NCBI GenBank assembly: GCA_001599715.1
Contig: BCHU01000012.1
Span: 682,001-746,000 of the forward strand
Origin: Phaeotremella fagi
Taxonomy: Eukaryota; Basidiomycota; Tremellomycetes; Tremellales; Phaeotremellaceae
Reading direction: 5' to 3'
DNA length: 64,000 nt
Below, piece after piece: positions 46,031 through 56,746 of the stretch. The notes under the pieces are model-generated. The model had not been told where the DNA came from. It made no database searches and worked only from the letters and a program-made list of their open reading frames with translations. Position numbers and translations under genes: made by a program. Position 1 is the stretch's first letter; the number at the start of each line of letters is the position of its first letter.

Positions 46031-47786
46031 TCATCCCATAACCCCATCTAAAACATTTTTAACGACTTGGAATTCCTCATCCCCACCACTCCCGGTTCTC
46101 CAATTACTAACAGCCAAACGAATAGCCTCAACACCCCTCCATTTCGTCCCCGTAACATAAATGATTCTAGTTGAATTAATAGCTTCCGTCAAAGCACCAG
46201 TCGATCCAGAGAATTTCGAAGTACTCGACCCTCGAAATAAAACAATGTTCAACGGGATAATAGGTTTCTCACCGTTCAGAGATTGAGATTGAAATGAAAG
46301 TTTCGAAGATTCGTTCAGTAATTCGTAATTTTCGTTTTGATTCATGTATTCCGCGATGCGTCTTGCGAAAATGACGTTTCGATTGATGAGGGAACTGTAA
46401 CCTTGTTCACCTAGTGATAAGAGACTAGCGAATAACGGTAGGGCACGGAAACGTCGACTGTTCTCTATGTTCGTGTACCAGGGTGTTGGGACTTGGATTT
46501 GGGTTTGGGTGTCATATAAGTAGGCTGGGGTTTGGGCTGCTGGAGGAGCGAAGATTCCTGGGAGGGAGGTTACTTGACGTGTGAAGAAGAGACCGCAATC
46601 GTAGGGTACCTGTGATGTGTTTTTGGTCAGTTTGAGTCAAGATTGGATGATGATAGATTTACGTTCAACCATTTATGTCCTTTTGATAGCAGTCAGTACG
46701 GAACCCAAATGATCTTGGTTTTAGACTACTTACCGTCTAACGTTAGACTATCTGCTAGATCCATGTCTGCAGATAGATGAGCGAGATCAGGCATCAGAGC
46801 AGCGAAACCTCCGAATGCTATTGATTCATTAGTACCCAAGCAACCAAACAAAACCTCCAACCTACCAGCATCAATATGTAACCAAGCCCCATACTCCATC
46901 GAAAGTCTAGCAACATCTTTCATCCCAACCCCGAATCCACCCGTATTAACCTCCCCAAATCCAGCAACGACAATCACCCCTCTACCCACCTTCTTCTCCT
47001 CTTTCAATCGACTTTCCAATTGAACCAAATCAAATGACAGTTCATCGTCTGGTTGCGATGGTATGGTTTGGATCACTTCTGGACCTGAACCTATACCTAC
47101 TAAGGCGGCTGCTTTTAGGATGGAATAATGTGGATGGAGAGTTAGGATTGTTATCCCTGGATTTGGAAGGGTTGGGGAATTGGGTGGTCCGTTTTGGGAG
47201 AATGAATAGCCTTTTGGTAGATGGGGGGAATTCGCATATAGATGATCTCTTGCACAAGCTGTGAACACGTTTAGCATGATCTCAACGAAACAAAGTAGAG
47301 TATAGACGACCCACCCAACCCAAGGATATTAGATCCAGTAGCCCCAGTAGTTATAGTCCGACCTTGAAACCTATTCCTATCAATCCTCAAAAGATCTAAA
47401 ACCATATCCAAACTCCTCTGTTCGATAGCGGTAGAAGCCGTACTCCCCACGAAAGAAGCATGAGCGTTCTCATCATAACTCCCGCCAAGTATATCAGCAA
47501 TCTGTGCAGAAGGTGTCGAACCTCCCACCACAAACCCGAAATATCTATTACCGTTTTGACCTTGGAGGATACCTGGGAGTAACTCGTTGATTAGATAGTT
47601 GGTTGTTTCTGAGGTTCCTAGACCTTTGGTTGGGAGGGTTTCTGGTAGGGATTGAAGGGTTTTCGTCACTTGTGCTTGGGTTGGGAGGATTGGGATTTCG
47701 TTAAGTGTTTCATGTCTTCGCTGAAGATGGGTGAACACTTTTTGGAGGGAGGTGTTGAATTCTGGATCGAATTCTTGGGTGGTCAT
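46031..47786 (-). CDS. PLP-dependent group II decarboxylase
   Basis: This belongs to the aromatic-amino-acid/glutamate decarboxylase fold. The start at 47786 (MTTQEFDPEFNTSLQKVFTH) was chosen because no ATG lies upstream in that frame. Conserved parts: FGFVVGGSTPSAQIADILGG, ENAHASFVGSTASTAIEQRS, the GATGSNILGL substrate/phosphate region, YGAWLHIDA (PLP-ring aspartate), and the cofactor lysine in LDGHKWLNVPYDCG, reconstructed across an intron. The C-terminal domain ends EFQVVKNVLDGVMG. Length is about 500 residues. The substrate cannot be read from sequence: aromatic amino acids, diaminobutyrate and others are all used in this family. It runs convergent with the zinc-cluster regulator, leaving less than 200 bp between them. 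Confidence 0.85.
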
Positions 47787-48142
47787 TTTTGGTGATGGTC
47801 CTCTGTGCTCGGCTTGTGAGTGTGATATATGATACCTCTGTTTTGAATGTAGAAGTATATGGAATATAAAATCTGAATCAACTTTCAATACCTTGTCTTC
47901 GACTCGAAATGGTCAACGTAAATCAGTCACGACATGAATGTGGCAGTGGGGATTCAGTATGGTATCTTTTGTTATCAAATGACTGTCAGGAGGTCATCTC
48001 CTTTCAAGGAGCAGAGCTGAGTTTCAACAGACAGACAATCCCAAAGAGTTATAAATGGACGCTGCCTTCGGGTTTCTTTATCTTACTGTACAACAGCTTT
48101 CGATTATCCGCCAAACTCATTAAATCTTAAATTCGCTACACA
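47787..48142. other. Intergenic region upstream of tandem family
   Basis: This separates the divergent decarboxylase and the first gene of the tandem family. A 73-codon open frame (47909-48130) has no recognisable domain and I do not call it. Otherwise ordinary promoter-like sequence. Confidence 0.4.
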
Positions 48143-48730
48143 ATGCCAACACCAGTCGAAGAAATAGAAAGTCTTCTGAGAAGCATTGAAGAAGATTACG
48201 CCCCCCAAAAAAAAAGTCTTTCAAGAAGCTATTCAGAAACATACTCCCAAAAAACAAAAAGTCTCTTGGAAAGCTGCACAGAAGCTTACTCCAAGGGGAA
48301 AATCGTCATAGTAGCTAATCCACTTTTCGAAGGTTGTGAGGGTCATATAGATGTTCGAACACGAGAACACGTCAGTCAATCAACTGAGAATTCTGAAGAA
48401 TCCAAAACCATACGCCGAGAAACCAGAATACGTTTAGGTACAGAGATCGCAAGGGTCTTAAGACTACGAACGGAAGAAGACGATATCACAAAAAAAATCC
48501 ACTCCCGCATCTACCAAACGGGTTACAGTAATTTCAGAAGTTTTGTTTCAAATCCAGAGTACTGTAAATGGGTTCTTGACCTTAGATGTGAGGTGATGCA
48601 GAAATATGCGGAGGAGTTAAATGAGAGTGGAAAATACCCTAGATGCTTCATTGCGGTCACAGACAAGGATACAGCTGAAGAGTTTGCGTCTGCTTTTCAT
48701 AGTTTTAGATCAGATTCAATTGTAGAATAG
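48143..48730 (+). CDS. Tandem family protein, copy 1 (195 aa, intronless)
   Basis: I do not recognise this family. The protein starts MPTPVEEIESLLRSIEEDYA and has an internal N-terminal duplication: SLSRSYSETYSQ is followed by SLLESCTEAYSK. It then shows the family features: a beta-strand-like KGKIVIVANP, a charged helical middle with LRLRTEED, the core GYSNFRSFVSNPEYCKWVLD, and the C-terminal KYAEELNESGKYPRCFIAV followed by TDKDTAEEFASAFHSF. No signal peptide, membrane segment or intron is visible. It is the longest of four neighbouring homologues. The lack of introns contrasts with the genes around it. A cytosolic protein is likely, but function is unknown. Confidence 0.7.
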   Translation: MPTPVEEIESLLRSIEEDYAPQKKSLSRSYSETYSQKTKSLLESCTEAYSKGKIVIVANPLFEGCEGHIDVRTREHVSQSTENSEESKTIRRETRIRLGTEIARVLRLRTEEDDITKKIHSRIYQTGYSNFRSFVSNPEYCKWVLDLRCEVMQKYAEELNESGKYPRCFIAVTDKDTAEEFASAFHSFRSDSIVE

Positions 48731-49210
48731 CTTAGTATTGATTCAGAGTCGGGGCTTGATTTTGAAGGTGGATGGGATTTGACTGAGATGTATACATTAT
48801 ATGTTAGGGATTTTATCAATTTGTCGAATGCCTAGCAAGTTCCCCGTCTATCTTGGGCATTAGCGATCCACAGTAGCAGCGAAATAGAAAGATTCTCGAC
48901 TTTCCCAGATTGCATTTGTCACATCAAGTCATTGCCCCTTGTATCCTAGAGGTGAAATGTGGACCCTACTGGGCTTCGATAAAACCTTCCAGACACTGCG
49001 TCGGAGTGTGGTTGATAAGAGTTTCGGGATTAACTGTCACTGTGACTTTTCGTATTGAAAGAAATGAGAGACCGCTTGGAATGAAAGGAGAGACCAGGAA
49101 ACAAAGAACAAACCAAAAGAAGAAATCGAGTGATTGCCTACGCCTTCATCAAGGGTCACTCTCAATACGCTGAAGTTCTACAAATCGTCAAATCTTCAAT
49201 TCAACACACA
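48731..49210. repeat. Duplicated spacer upstream of copy 2
   Basis: From about 48906 this spacer resembles the one at 49855-50155. Shared stretches include GATTGCATTTGT, CTTCCAGACA, GTCGGAGTGTGG and the ATGAAAGGAGAGAC leader. The offset is about 945-950 bp, so spacer and gene were duplicated as one unit. The end (49120-49165) resembles decayed family coding sequence around IIAYPSIEG. Confidence 0.65.
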
Positions 49211-49690
49211 ATGTCAAGAGCATCCCAAGAAACAGAACGTCTGATGACGATCTGTGCAGAAGCCTACTCTCAGGAGAAAATTGTCGTGGTAGCTTGTACA
49301 ATCAGCAATGACGTAGGGGTATACCAACGCACTCACGCATATAGTACCTTCAGCTCAGAACCTGAGACTGCCGAGATGGACAAAACCATAAATCGTGTAC
49401 TCTTAAAACATCTAATACACGAGATCGGCACACTCTTACATCAACGTACGAAAGAACCAGAATTCTTAGAACAAGTCAACTCCCGCATGGCTCAAACCCG
49501 TTTCAGTACTTTGGAAAGTTTTCTCTCATATGCAGAGCATCGTCGGTGGTTTGTCGATCTGAGATTTGATAAATTAAAGAAATATGCTGAAGAGATCAAT
49601 GAGAGTGGAAGATACCCAAATTGCTTGATTGTTTTTACGGACGAGGATACAGCTTTCGAGCTCGATTCTGCCTATCATAGGCTAGACTAG
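49211..49690 (+). CDS. Tandem family protein, copy 2 (159 aa, intronless)
   Basis: This is the second member. I use the ATG at 49211 (MSRASQETERLMTICAEAYS), which matches the start of copy 3; the frame is open further upstream but that part is leader-like. Family features are AYSQEKIVVVAC, the middle HQRTKEPEFLEQVNSRM, the core RFSTLESFLSYAEHRRWFVD, and KYAEEINESGRYPNCLIVF followed by TDEDTAFELDSAYH. The C-terminal half is closest to copy 1, while the N-terminus is closest to copy 3. It has no intron, signal peptide or membrane segment. Confidence 0.7.
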   Translation: MSRASQETERLMTICAEAYSQEKIVVVACTISNDVGVYQRTHAYSTFSSEPETAEMDKTINRVLLKHLIHEIGTLLHQRTKEPEFLEQVNSRMAQTRFSTLESFLSYAEHRRWFVDLRFDKLKKYAEEINESGRYPNCLIVFTDEDTAFELDSAYHRLD

Positions 49691-50155
49691 TTCGGTTTGT
49701 ATTTGGAAATGGGGTAAGTTTGGAGTTGGAAGGGACTTGTATACTGTACTGTGCTGTATCTGTTAGACGTTTTATCGGGTTGTTAAATGCATAGTAGATT
49801 CCAAGTCTTTACTCTGATAACGATCTATCATTGAGTAAGAAAATATTCCATGTTCTCAGATTGCATTTGTTATATAAAGTATTGCCTCTTAATCCAATCC
49901 TATAGGCGACCCTTGGACTCTGATGGGTTTTGCATCACTCTTCCAGACAATGCTGTATGGGTCGGAGTGTGGATGATAGGAGTTTTAGCACTCATTGTCA
50001 CCGTGGCTTCTTGCATTGAATGAAAGGAGAGACGACCAAGAAAAGAACAAGACAAAAGAAGAAATCGTCATGATTGCCTACCCGGCTTTCCAGAGTTACC
50101 CTCAATAGGTTGAATTTCAAGGAATTGTTAAATCTTGAATCCGCAACACAACATC
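49691..50155. repeat. Duplicated spacer upstream of copy 3
   Basis: This is the second copy of the spacer described before copy 2. Its end (50059-50110, GAAATCGTCATGATTGCCTA onward) again resembles the coding stretch inside copy 3 that encodes KVVIIAYPSIEG, but is interrupted by a stop codon. It appears to be a decayed fragment of the family. Confidence 0.65.
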
Positions 50156-50635
50156 ATGTCAAGATTATCCCAAGAAACAGAACGTCTCATGAGCATTTGT
50201 ACAGAAGCTTACTACCAGGGAAAAGTCGTAATAATTGCCTACCCCAGCATCGAGGGCTTCTCTGAACTTGTTAATGTTCGATCAATCGAAAAGGTTTCAG
50301 CAACCCCTGAAACATTGGATATGGTAAGAACTATCGGTAGAGTAGCAAGACGGTTTATCATGAACGATATGGCAAAAACTCTTGCCATCAGAACTCGAAG
50401 GCGAGAGATAGTAGAACCAGTCGTTTCCCGGGTTCGTTCAGAAGGGTTCAGTGATTATAGAAGTTTTATCTCTTTGGCTGAGAACCAGAAGTGGCTTCTT
50501 GATCTAATAACCAGGGCTCACAAGACGTACGTAGAGGAGTACAATGCGAGTGGAGAATATTCAAGACGTTTTCTGGTGGTAACAGATGAAGAGACTGCTG
50601 ACGAGCTTTATTCGGCTTATGAGAGTCATAAGTAA
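50156..50635 (+). CDS. Tandem family protein, copy 3 (159 aa, intronless)
   Basis: This is the third member, same length as copy 2, starting MSRLSQETERLMSICTEAYY. It reads YQGKVVIIAYPSIEGFSELV, then SATPETLDMVRTIGRVARRF, an arginine-rich middle (LAIRTRRREIVEPVVSRV), the core GFSDYRSFISLAENQKWLLD, and YVEEYNASGEYSRRFLVV followed by TDEETADELYSAYES. The conserved tail block, an acidic residue pair in TDxxTAxE, is the best family signature. Function unknown. Confidence 0.7.
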   Translation: MSRLSQETERLMSICTEAYYQGKVVIIAYPSIEGFSELVNVRSIEKVSATPETLDMVRTIGRVARRFIMNDMAKTLAIRTRRREIVEPVVSRVRSEGFSDYRSFISLAENQKWLLDLITRAHKTYVEEYNASGEYSRRFLVVTDEETADELYSAYESHK

Positions 50636-51240
50636 ATTGATTATTTACCTTTTATATTTACTCTGGATTGGAAGGTGCGAGGGGTTCTCGGAAATTGTTT
50701 TATGTATATTATATTGTCGAATGCATCGTAAAAAACAATTTGTCACCGCACAGTAATCTACATAACGTATACCGTTACACATTCTTTCACCTGTCGCCTC
50801 ATTCTGCTCTCATGCTCTGAATACAGAAATTGCACTATCTTGGTCATCATTCTCAATCAAAATCTTTCTTCTGATAGTGTCATCCCGAAAGAAGATTGTT
50901 CGTCAAAACATGACGTACTTCATCTAATCATTCACGAACTGATTTCTTTTACTAGTCCCTTCTAGGAAGACAAAAAATCCCGATGGTAAGAAGTCCCTAA
51001 TCTTCGAAAGATTTCTCGCCGGAAGGCAGAAATTTTGGGAAGGTGGCAAAATTCTCCTTCAACACTTGCACTTGTACTTTCACTTTGCTTTACTCGCCCT
51101 TCATCCAACATTCATCTACCAACACTCTAACTGTGTTCACAATGTCTTCATGATTAACAGCAGAACAACGGTTAACGCTTATCGACAAGTGCGCCACAGC
51201 CAGCACACAAAACAAATCAATCGTTCTATGTGTTCCGAAA
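50636..51240. other. Spacer between copies 3 and 4
   Basis: This 600-bp stretch does not continue the duplicated spacer beyond about 50750. It holds promoter-like sequence for copy 4 and one unsupported 60-codon frame (51066-51248). I see no gene. Confidence 0.4.
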
Positions 51241-51651
51241 ATGGTTGAAACAAAATTTCAAATCAGTTTCTATGGTGGTGGTATTTTTACTTGCAGAAAT
51301 CTAACCTTATCTGATGCGTGTGCCGAAGCCAATGAACGCTACGCAGATATTTTGGCAACTAGACACAGGTTTATCGAAAAAGTCAAGGAAAAATTAACAA
51401 GTCAAAGTCTAATTCCTGAATTGTTTACGACAATTCATGGAAGTGGGTTTACAGAATTTGAAGAGTTTGTCAGCGTTGATGAAAATAAAGAATGGTTTTT
51501 AAGATGGATGGGGAGCAAGACTATGGATTTCGTTGACGAGGTCAAGACCGAGAACGATTTTTCTGGCGCTGAGATTCTCACTTCTGATGCGGATACTGCC
51601 GAGTATTTGAATGGGTTTGTTGAAGGTGGATTTCAGTTGGAGATCTTATGA
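51241..51651 (+). CDS. Tandem family protein, divergent copy 4 (136 aa, intronless)
   Basis: This is a divergent fourth member. It starts MVETKFQISFYGGGIFTCRN. The match to the others is clearest in the second half: GFTEFEEFVSVDENKEWFLR aligns with the GFSDYRSFIS core, and TSDADTAEYLNGF aligns with TDEETADELYSA. The N-terminal ETERLM segment is lacking, although DACAEANERY may correspond. It is shorter and more acidic than copies 1-3. It could be an older duplicate or a truncated gene. Confidence 0.6.
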   Translation: MVETKFQISFYGGGIFTCRNLTLSDACAEANERYADILATRHRFIEKVKEKLTSQSLIPELFTTIHGSGFTEFEEFVSVDENKEWFLRWMGSKTMDFVDEVKTENDFSGAEILTSDADTAEYLNGFVEGGFQLEIL

Positions 51652-52198
51652 AATAGTTTTTACAAGTTTGAAAGGTTAGATCTACTGAGACTGAAAGGAG
51701 AGTTTGTGTTAAATGCCCCACAGGAGGTAGGATGCGTGAATTGCCGTAGATAATTTGATGACTCCTGTTTTGCCTCTCACTTGCCTTGAAAATTGTGGAT
51801 AATACGTAGAGCACTGGTTCTTCCTCTTTACCGTCTGAGCTCTGAAAATCAGGTAACATCTTCATCTTACGTAGAGTAAGTACAGTAAAGTTTATCTCTT
51901 TGGACCTGCTCTAAAACCGTAGTAACTGACGTAAATCTCACGTCAGGACCCGAAATACTGTACTGACTGGTACCTGGTTGAAGGCGTTATTTACCAACAC
52001 TGTGAACCAAGCTTCGACCACAGATTCTCGGTAAGTTCTATTTAAAGACCGTAACTTCCGCACTGCAGGAACGGGCGTTTACTTTTGAGGCCCCCCACCG
52101 AGTTCTGCAAACGATAAAAGCATCGAATGAAATTCCTTGTCTCCTGCTAGTTCTCTGGCAACTACGAGTGTTCATATCAACTTTTTCTCATATACAGA
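51652..52198. other. Spacer upstream of secreted-protein gene
   Basis: The region is ordinary intergenic sequence. Two closely spaced TGACGTAA/CACGTCA-like sites (about 51926-51946) resemble CRE/bZIP half-sites. A 95-codon minus-strand frame at 51578-51865 overlaps copy 4 and has no domain, so I do not call it. Confidence 0.35.
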
Positions 52199-53505
52199 AT
52201 GATGCTCACAACCCGATTTCTCATACTTGCACTCTCACTAACCTGTGTTTCATCATTTGCCAAGGTTTCTGGTTCATCTCAAGGAGTCGGTGAACGATTC
52301 AAAATCAGTTTGAAAGCTAGGAATCCATCTTCGATAGCTTTTTCTACTTCGTTGGCGGAAAGACAGTGGAAACCTCGTTCTGTCAAAGAGAAAAGAGTTC
52401 CGAGTGGTACATGTCCTACTCAACCTTTACCTTCCAATAAGGGATGTAGTTGTGATACCCAAACTCTTTGTAGTGGCAGTTGTGTTATTCTAGAAGGAAA
52501 TGATAATAACAAGTGGGTTCTTGGTTTTAGCGATATGATACTGATAATCTAAACTACAAGTTGTGGAGCTTGCGGTGTAACTTGTCCAATTGCTTGCAAT
52601 GCGGGTGTATGTGTAGACAGTACACCTGAACTTTTGAATTTCAGAATTGAAGGCAGTTCAACGACGATATTTGAAGGTCAGATTTATACAGCTGGACATG
52701 ACATTGCCACCGCTCAAGGAGGTACTCATTTGTGTGATGGTACGAATAACGGAGATAACCCTCAACCGGGGGGTACAGCAACAACAGCTATCGATGATGC
52801 AGGCCGTCTCAATGGATTCACTTTCGATGGACCGTACTACGATTGTAAGTCTATAAATCGAATTACTTGGTATAAGCATCAACTGATTTGATGGAAAAAC
52901 AAACTGTCTTCGGGGATTATTTAATCAGTAAGTAGATATTTTGTATTTCTGTCTCTTAAAAGAAAGGCGTCTGATATTATATATTTTACAAAGCGAGAAT
53001 TGGACCTGACTCGGAAAATGACGATACAAATGAGTCTTGGGGGTTTCTCAAAAATTACCAATTCACAGTGACATCGGGATGTGGAACCCAATTCAACAGT
53101 GGTGATGAGATCTTATGGGCGTACAACGCCTTCAATGTTGATTATTTTTTAAAACTTTCTGGTTCTTCCAGTGCTGTTAATGGGTAAGTCAGACTCTACT
53201 TTCTTTTCCATATACTTGTTAAAAGGAGCCTGGAAAGTATTCATTCCACTGTAGAGTCGCTACTCAATATACTGTCACCGATGGGGTATCAGGTAAAGCA
53301 ATCGGCGATGCTAGCATAACGTACGGTTCGACGACGGTAACCACTGATTCCAATGCTAACGCCCAAATCACATTCGCAACTGCAGGAACGTATAGCTTGA
53401 AAGTAAGTGGTCAAAGGCGTTCCAATCACTATTTACTCATGGTTCTACTAGGCCTCAGCTTCAGACGCAATTAGATCCAACGCTATTGTGGTAACTGTGT
53501 CATAG
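52199..53505 (+). CDS. Secreted cysteine-rich protein with DUF4430-like domain
   Basis: The start MMLTTRFLILALSLTCVSSF is a clear signal peptide, so the product is secreted or cell-surface. A Ser/Arg-rich propeptide-like segment follows, containing KEKRVPSG, a possible dibasic processing site. Next is a cysteine-rich module (GCSCDTQTLCSGSCVI joined over a short intron to CGACGVTCPIACNAGVCV). The rest matches the fungal DUF4430 pattern: FRIEGSSTTIFEGQIYTAGH, GFTFDGPYYD, SWGFLKNYQFTVTSGCGTQF and SGDEILWAYNAFN. A C-terminal Ig-like repeat ends AIVVTVS at 53505 (VSGKAIGDASITYGSTTVTT). Four or five introns. It is probably an adhesion or surface protein; exact role unknown. Confidence 0.75.
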
Positions 53506-53868
53506 AAAATTTCCGTAGGACATTGTTTTGAGCAGTACTTGAACCTTCTATAATTATGTTTTGGGTTTTTCATTTGATTTATTTGGGGGTTTGACGTTTC
53601 TACAAGTATCAAACAGATCCTGCACTGTAGACAGATGTTGATTGATGGAGAGGAGTACTCATTGCCACTATGGATGTATGCTCTCTGCACTTTACAAAGG
53701 ACGCCGATATTATCGGGTAATATTAAGTACGTGCCTGAATCTGATTTGAAAGCGATCAGTGACAACGAACGAATTGATAAGCGTTAACTTAATATCTTAT
53801 CAACAACAACAACGACAACAACAACAACGACAACAACAACAACAACAACACATCGTATACTTCAAGAC
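53506..53868 (+). promoter_or_regulatory. GGT promoter and leader with CAA repeat
   Basis: The leader just upstream of the GGT start has an imperfect CAA/CGA trinucleotide repeat at about 53801-53850. The rest is promoter-like; a minus-strand frame (53448-53765) overlaps the previous gene's end and is not supported. Confidence 0.5.
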
Positions 53869-56462
53869 ATGTCAACAGCATCAGATCCAGAGAACGAACC
53901 ACTCCTATCTTCTTCAAACGAAGAACAAAATCAAGATCAACCCTCCACATCAGAACTACCTACACCAACATGGCAATTCTGGAGAAGAACGTCATCGACC
54001 AAACGGTTACGGAGGGATCAATTGAAGAATAACGGTAGTGGACATGTAACTTGGGCTACCAATGAAGAAGGCAATGAGGATGAAGATGAGGACAACCTTT
54101 CTGTATCTGAAAGACGTCGAGGTGTTGTTAGAGTTTTGACTTATCTTGTGGTTCTTTTGGTCGGTGTTGGAATTGGGTTCGGGGTTACCTATGGTTGGGA
54201 TCATAGGGCTGGAGCTGGAGGGGACGATGATGGAGATATACCCATGGTACCACCTGTGTATACTTTACCACCCGTATGTCCATTTCCAGTGTCTCCTCAG
54301 CTTGTCATGCTTTTGAAACTAACGAAATGCTTCTAGCCTACCGGTCTTCCCCGTAATCCAGCTTATCTAATAAACGCAAGCACAGCAGCGGTTGCATCAG
54401 AAGACATAACATGTTCTAAATTAGGTCTAGAAATACTAAAGAAACACAACGGAACAGCGATCGATGCTGCCGTAACAACGACTTTATGTATCGGCTTACT
54501 CAACGCTTTTAGTAGTGGTATAGGAGGTGGTGGATTTATGGTCATGCGTGTACCCAGTGAATTAGCTAAAACCGGTAGTGGAAGTGAAGATTTCGAAAAT
54601 GGACAAATGGTCTTTTCTGATCAAGAAGTTGAAGAGAAAAGAAAGATTTGGGCTATTGATTTTAGAGAGACGAGTCCTTCTTTGAGTGAGAAGGAGATGT
54701 ATGGTTCGGAGAGAGCTGGTAGAGTTTCTGCTCAGGTTGGTGGATTGGCTGTCGGTGTTCCTGGTGAACTTAAAGGTTTGGAGATGGGTGAGTGGAAGGT
54801 ATCTTGGTCACAATCTGGCTGACAGTCGGATTTAGCTCATCGAATGTATGGTCAAGTTCCTTGGTATGATTTGGTCATGCCTGTTGCGGATCTCGCTAGA
54901 GGATGGTTTGTTAGTCGAGAGTTAGCGAGAAGGATAAGAGTAAGGCATCGTCTTCTATCAGACATGTCATACAGCTTACTAATGTATTCAAGGTCTTTGG
55001 TCAATTTATGTTAGACAGTCCAACTTGGTCGGCTATTTATGCTCCACGAGGAACTTTACTCATCGAGGGGGATTACATACAACGTATCAATTACGGTCGA
55101 ACTCTTGAAAAAATCGCTCGGGAAGGTGCTAAAGCATTTTATGAGGGTGAAGTTGCTCAACATATGGTTCAAGCTTTGAAAAAAGAAGGTGGAATCATCA
55201 CTTTGAACGATGTGAGTGTTTGTGTTTGTTATCTTTGTACAGAAGCTAATCTTGATTGTGCAGCTTAAGAAATATCGGGCAAAGGCTTATCCTGCTATCC
55301 ACCAAACCTATCATGACAAGACAATCTTCACAACGGACGCTCCTTCATCGTAAGACATAACCGAGCGAATTACATTGCATGAAGCTGATGAACTTGTGTA
55401 GCGGAGGTGTCATGCTTGGTATGCTTAATATACTTGAACCGTACAATATCACAACACGTAATCCATTAAATACCCATAGACTTATTGAAGCTATGAAGTT
55501 CGCATTCGGAGCTAGGTCAGAGATCACTGATCCAACTTTTGCCAAGAACGTTACAAGATTTTCAGATTTCTACAGTAAATCTTGGGCAAAGGAGAAACGG
55601 GATCTTCTCGATGAAGTGAGTGGATTTTATAAGTAAGAACGTTGTTGATGATCGTCTCAGAATCAAACCTTTGGTCCTGATCATTATGGACTCGAACATG
55701 ATACTCCTGCTGATCATGGCACTACTCATCTCAGCGTTGTTGATCAATGGGGAGGAGCTGCTTCTGTAACCTCGACCGTGAGTTTTCTCTTATCTCCAGT
55801 AAAATTTGTAACTCAAAATCCTTTTTTAGGTCAACTTGATCTGGGGAAGTCATGTGATGGATCCTGAAACTGGTGTTATTTTCAATGACGAACAAGACGA
55901 TTTCTCGGTTCCAGGTGCACCCGATGCTTTCGGTTTATTACCCAGTCCATGGAATTATCCAGCTCCAGGAAAAAGGTGAGATCAGGCTTGTTGTGTGTCG
56001 AACTCGAATGAAAAACTGAACAATGGTTTAGACCACTTTCATCGACTGCCCCGTCAATCATGGAAAACCCCGACGGATCACTATTAGCAGTCCTAGGCGG
56101 TTCTGGAGGATCAAGAATTTTCCCTTCAATCGCCCAAGTCATTCTGAATCTCGAAAGCGGTGATGATATATCTCAAGCGATCGAACGACCAAGATTCCAT
56201 AACCAAGTGGTCCCCTCGATAACTACTGTTGAAGTTGGACCTGGAGGTTTTTCTGAGAGGACGAAACAGAGTTTAGAGGATAGAGGGCATGTCATTGGAG
56301 AGTTCGATATCAACATGGGAGTTTCTGAGAGTAGGTCGAGTTGGATATATGTCTGGGCTGAGCTGACGGGTTGTTGTCTCAGTTCAAGCTGTGTTACTTG
56401 AGAATGGACGTGTATTCGCAGCCAGTGATTCGAGGAAGAATGGGTGGGCAGCTGGTTATTAG
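53869..56462 (+). CDS. ECM38: Gamma-glutamyltransferase, membrane-anchored
   Basis: GGT cleaves glutathione and transfers the gamma-glutamyl group. The start MSTASDPENEPLLSSSNEEQ gives a cytosolic tail, then one transmembrane anchor (VRVLTYLVVLLVGVGIGFGV), as in fungal type II GGTs. The large-subunit part contains NAYLINAS-like AYLINASTAAVASEDITCS, NGTAIDAAVTTTLCIGLLNA and SSGIGGGGFMVM. The autocatalytic cleavage site and nucleophile are in DHGTTHLSVVD. The small subunit follows, with SVTSTVNLIWGSHVMDPETG, VIFNDEQDDFSVPG and LLAVLGGSGGSRIFPSIAQV, and ends SRKNGWAAGY at 56462. At least eight introns. The enzyme should be active at the vacuole or cell surface. Symbol by yeast analogy. Confidence 0.88.
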
Positions 56463-56746
56463 TGTGAATTTGCCACTCTCACCGTGGGAAAGTAGTGGCA
56501 ATAAGTTCAAGTTGACTGTGTTATCTTTGGATATTTTGATCTTCAACTTTTACTTTTTTATACATTATCTCTCATTCTTCCTACTTTTCTTAACCCTCAT
56601 TCCTCTTCGCATTGCATAGATAGAAAGGTTATTAGATACATATATTGACTCATTCACATAATTCAGCAGCTTCTTCATTCTTTGCGAAACATTGTCAAAA
56701 ACCTAATTGGCGCATCAATTATACTACCCTTCTCCCACCGGCCAAG

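Noticed and set aside
47909..48130. 73-codon ORF before the tandem family
   Set aside because: No domain, no similarity to the family that I can see, and it lies where a promoter is expected.
53801..53850. CAA trinucleotide repeat as a mobile-element tail
   Set aside because: It is an imperfect microsatellite in a leader with no target-site duplication or element next to it.
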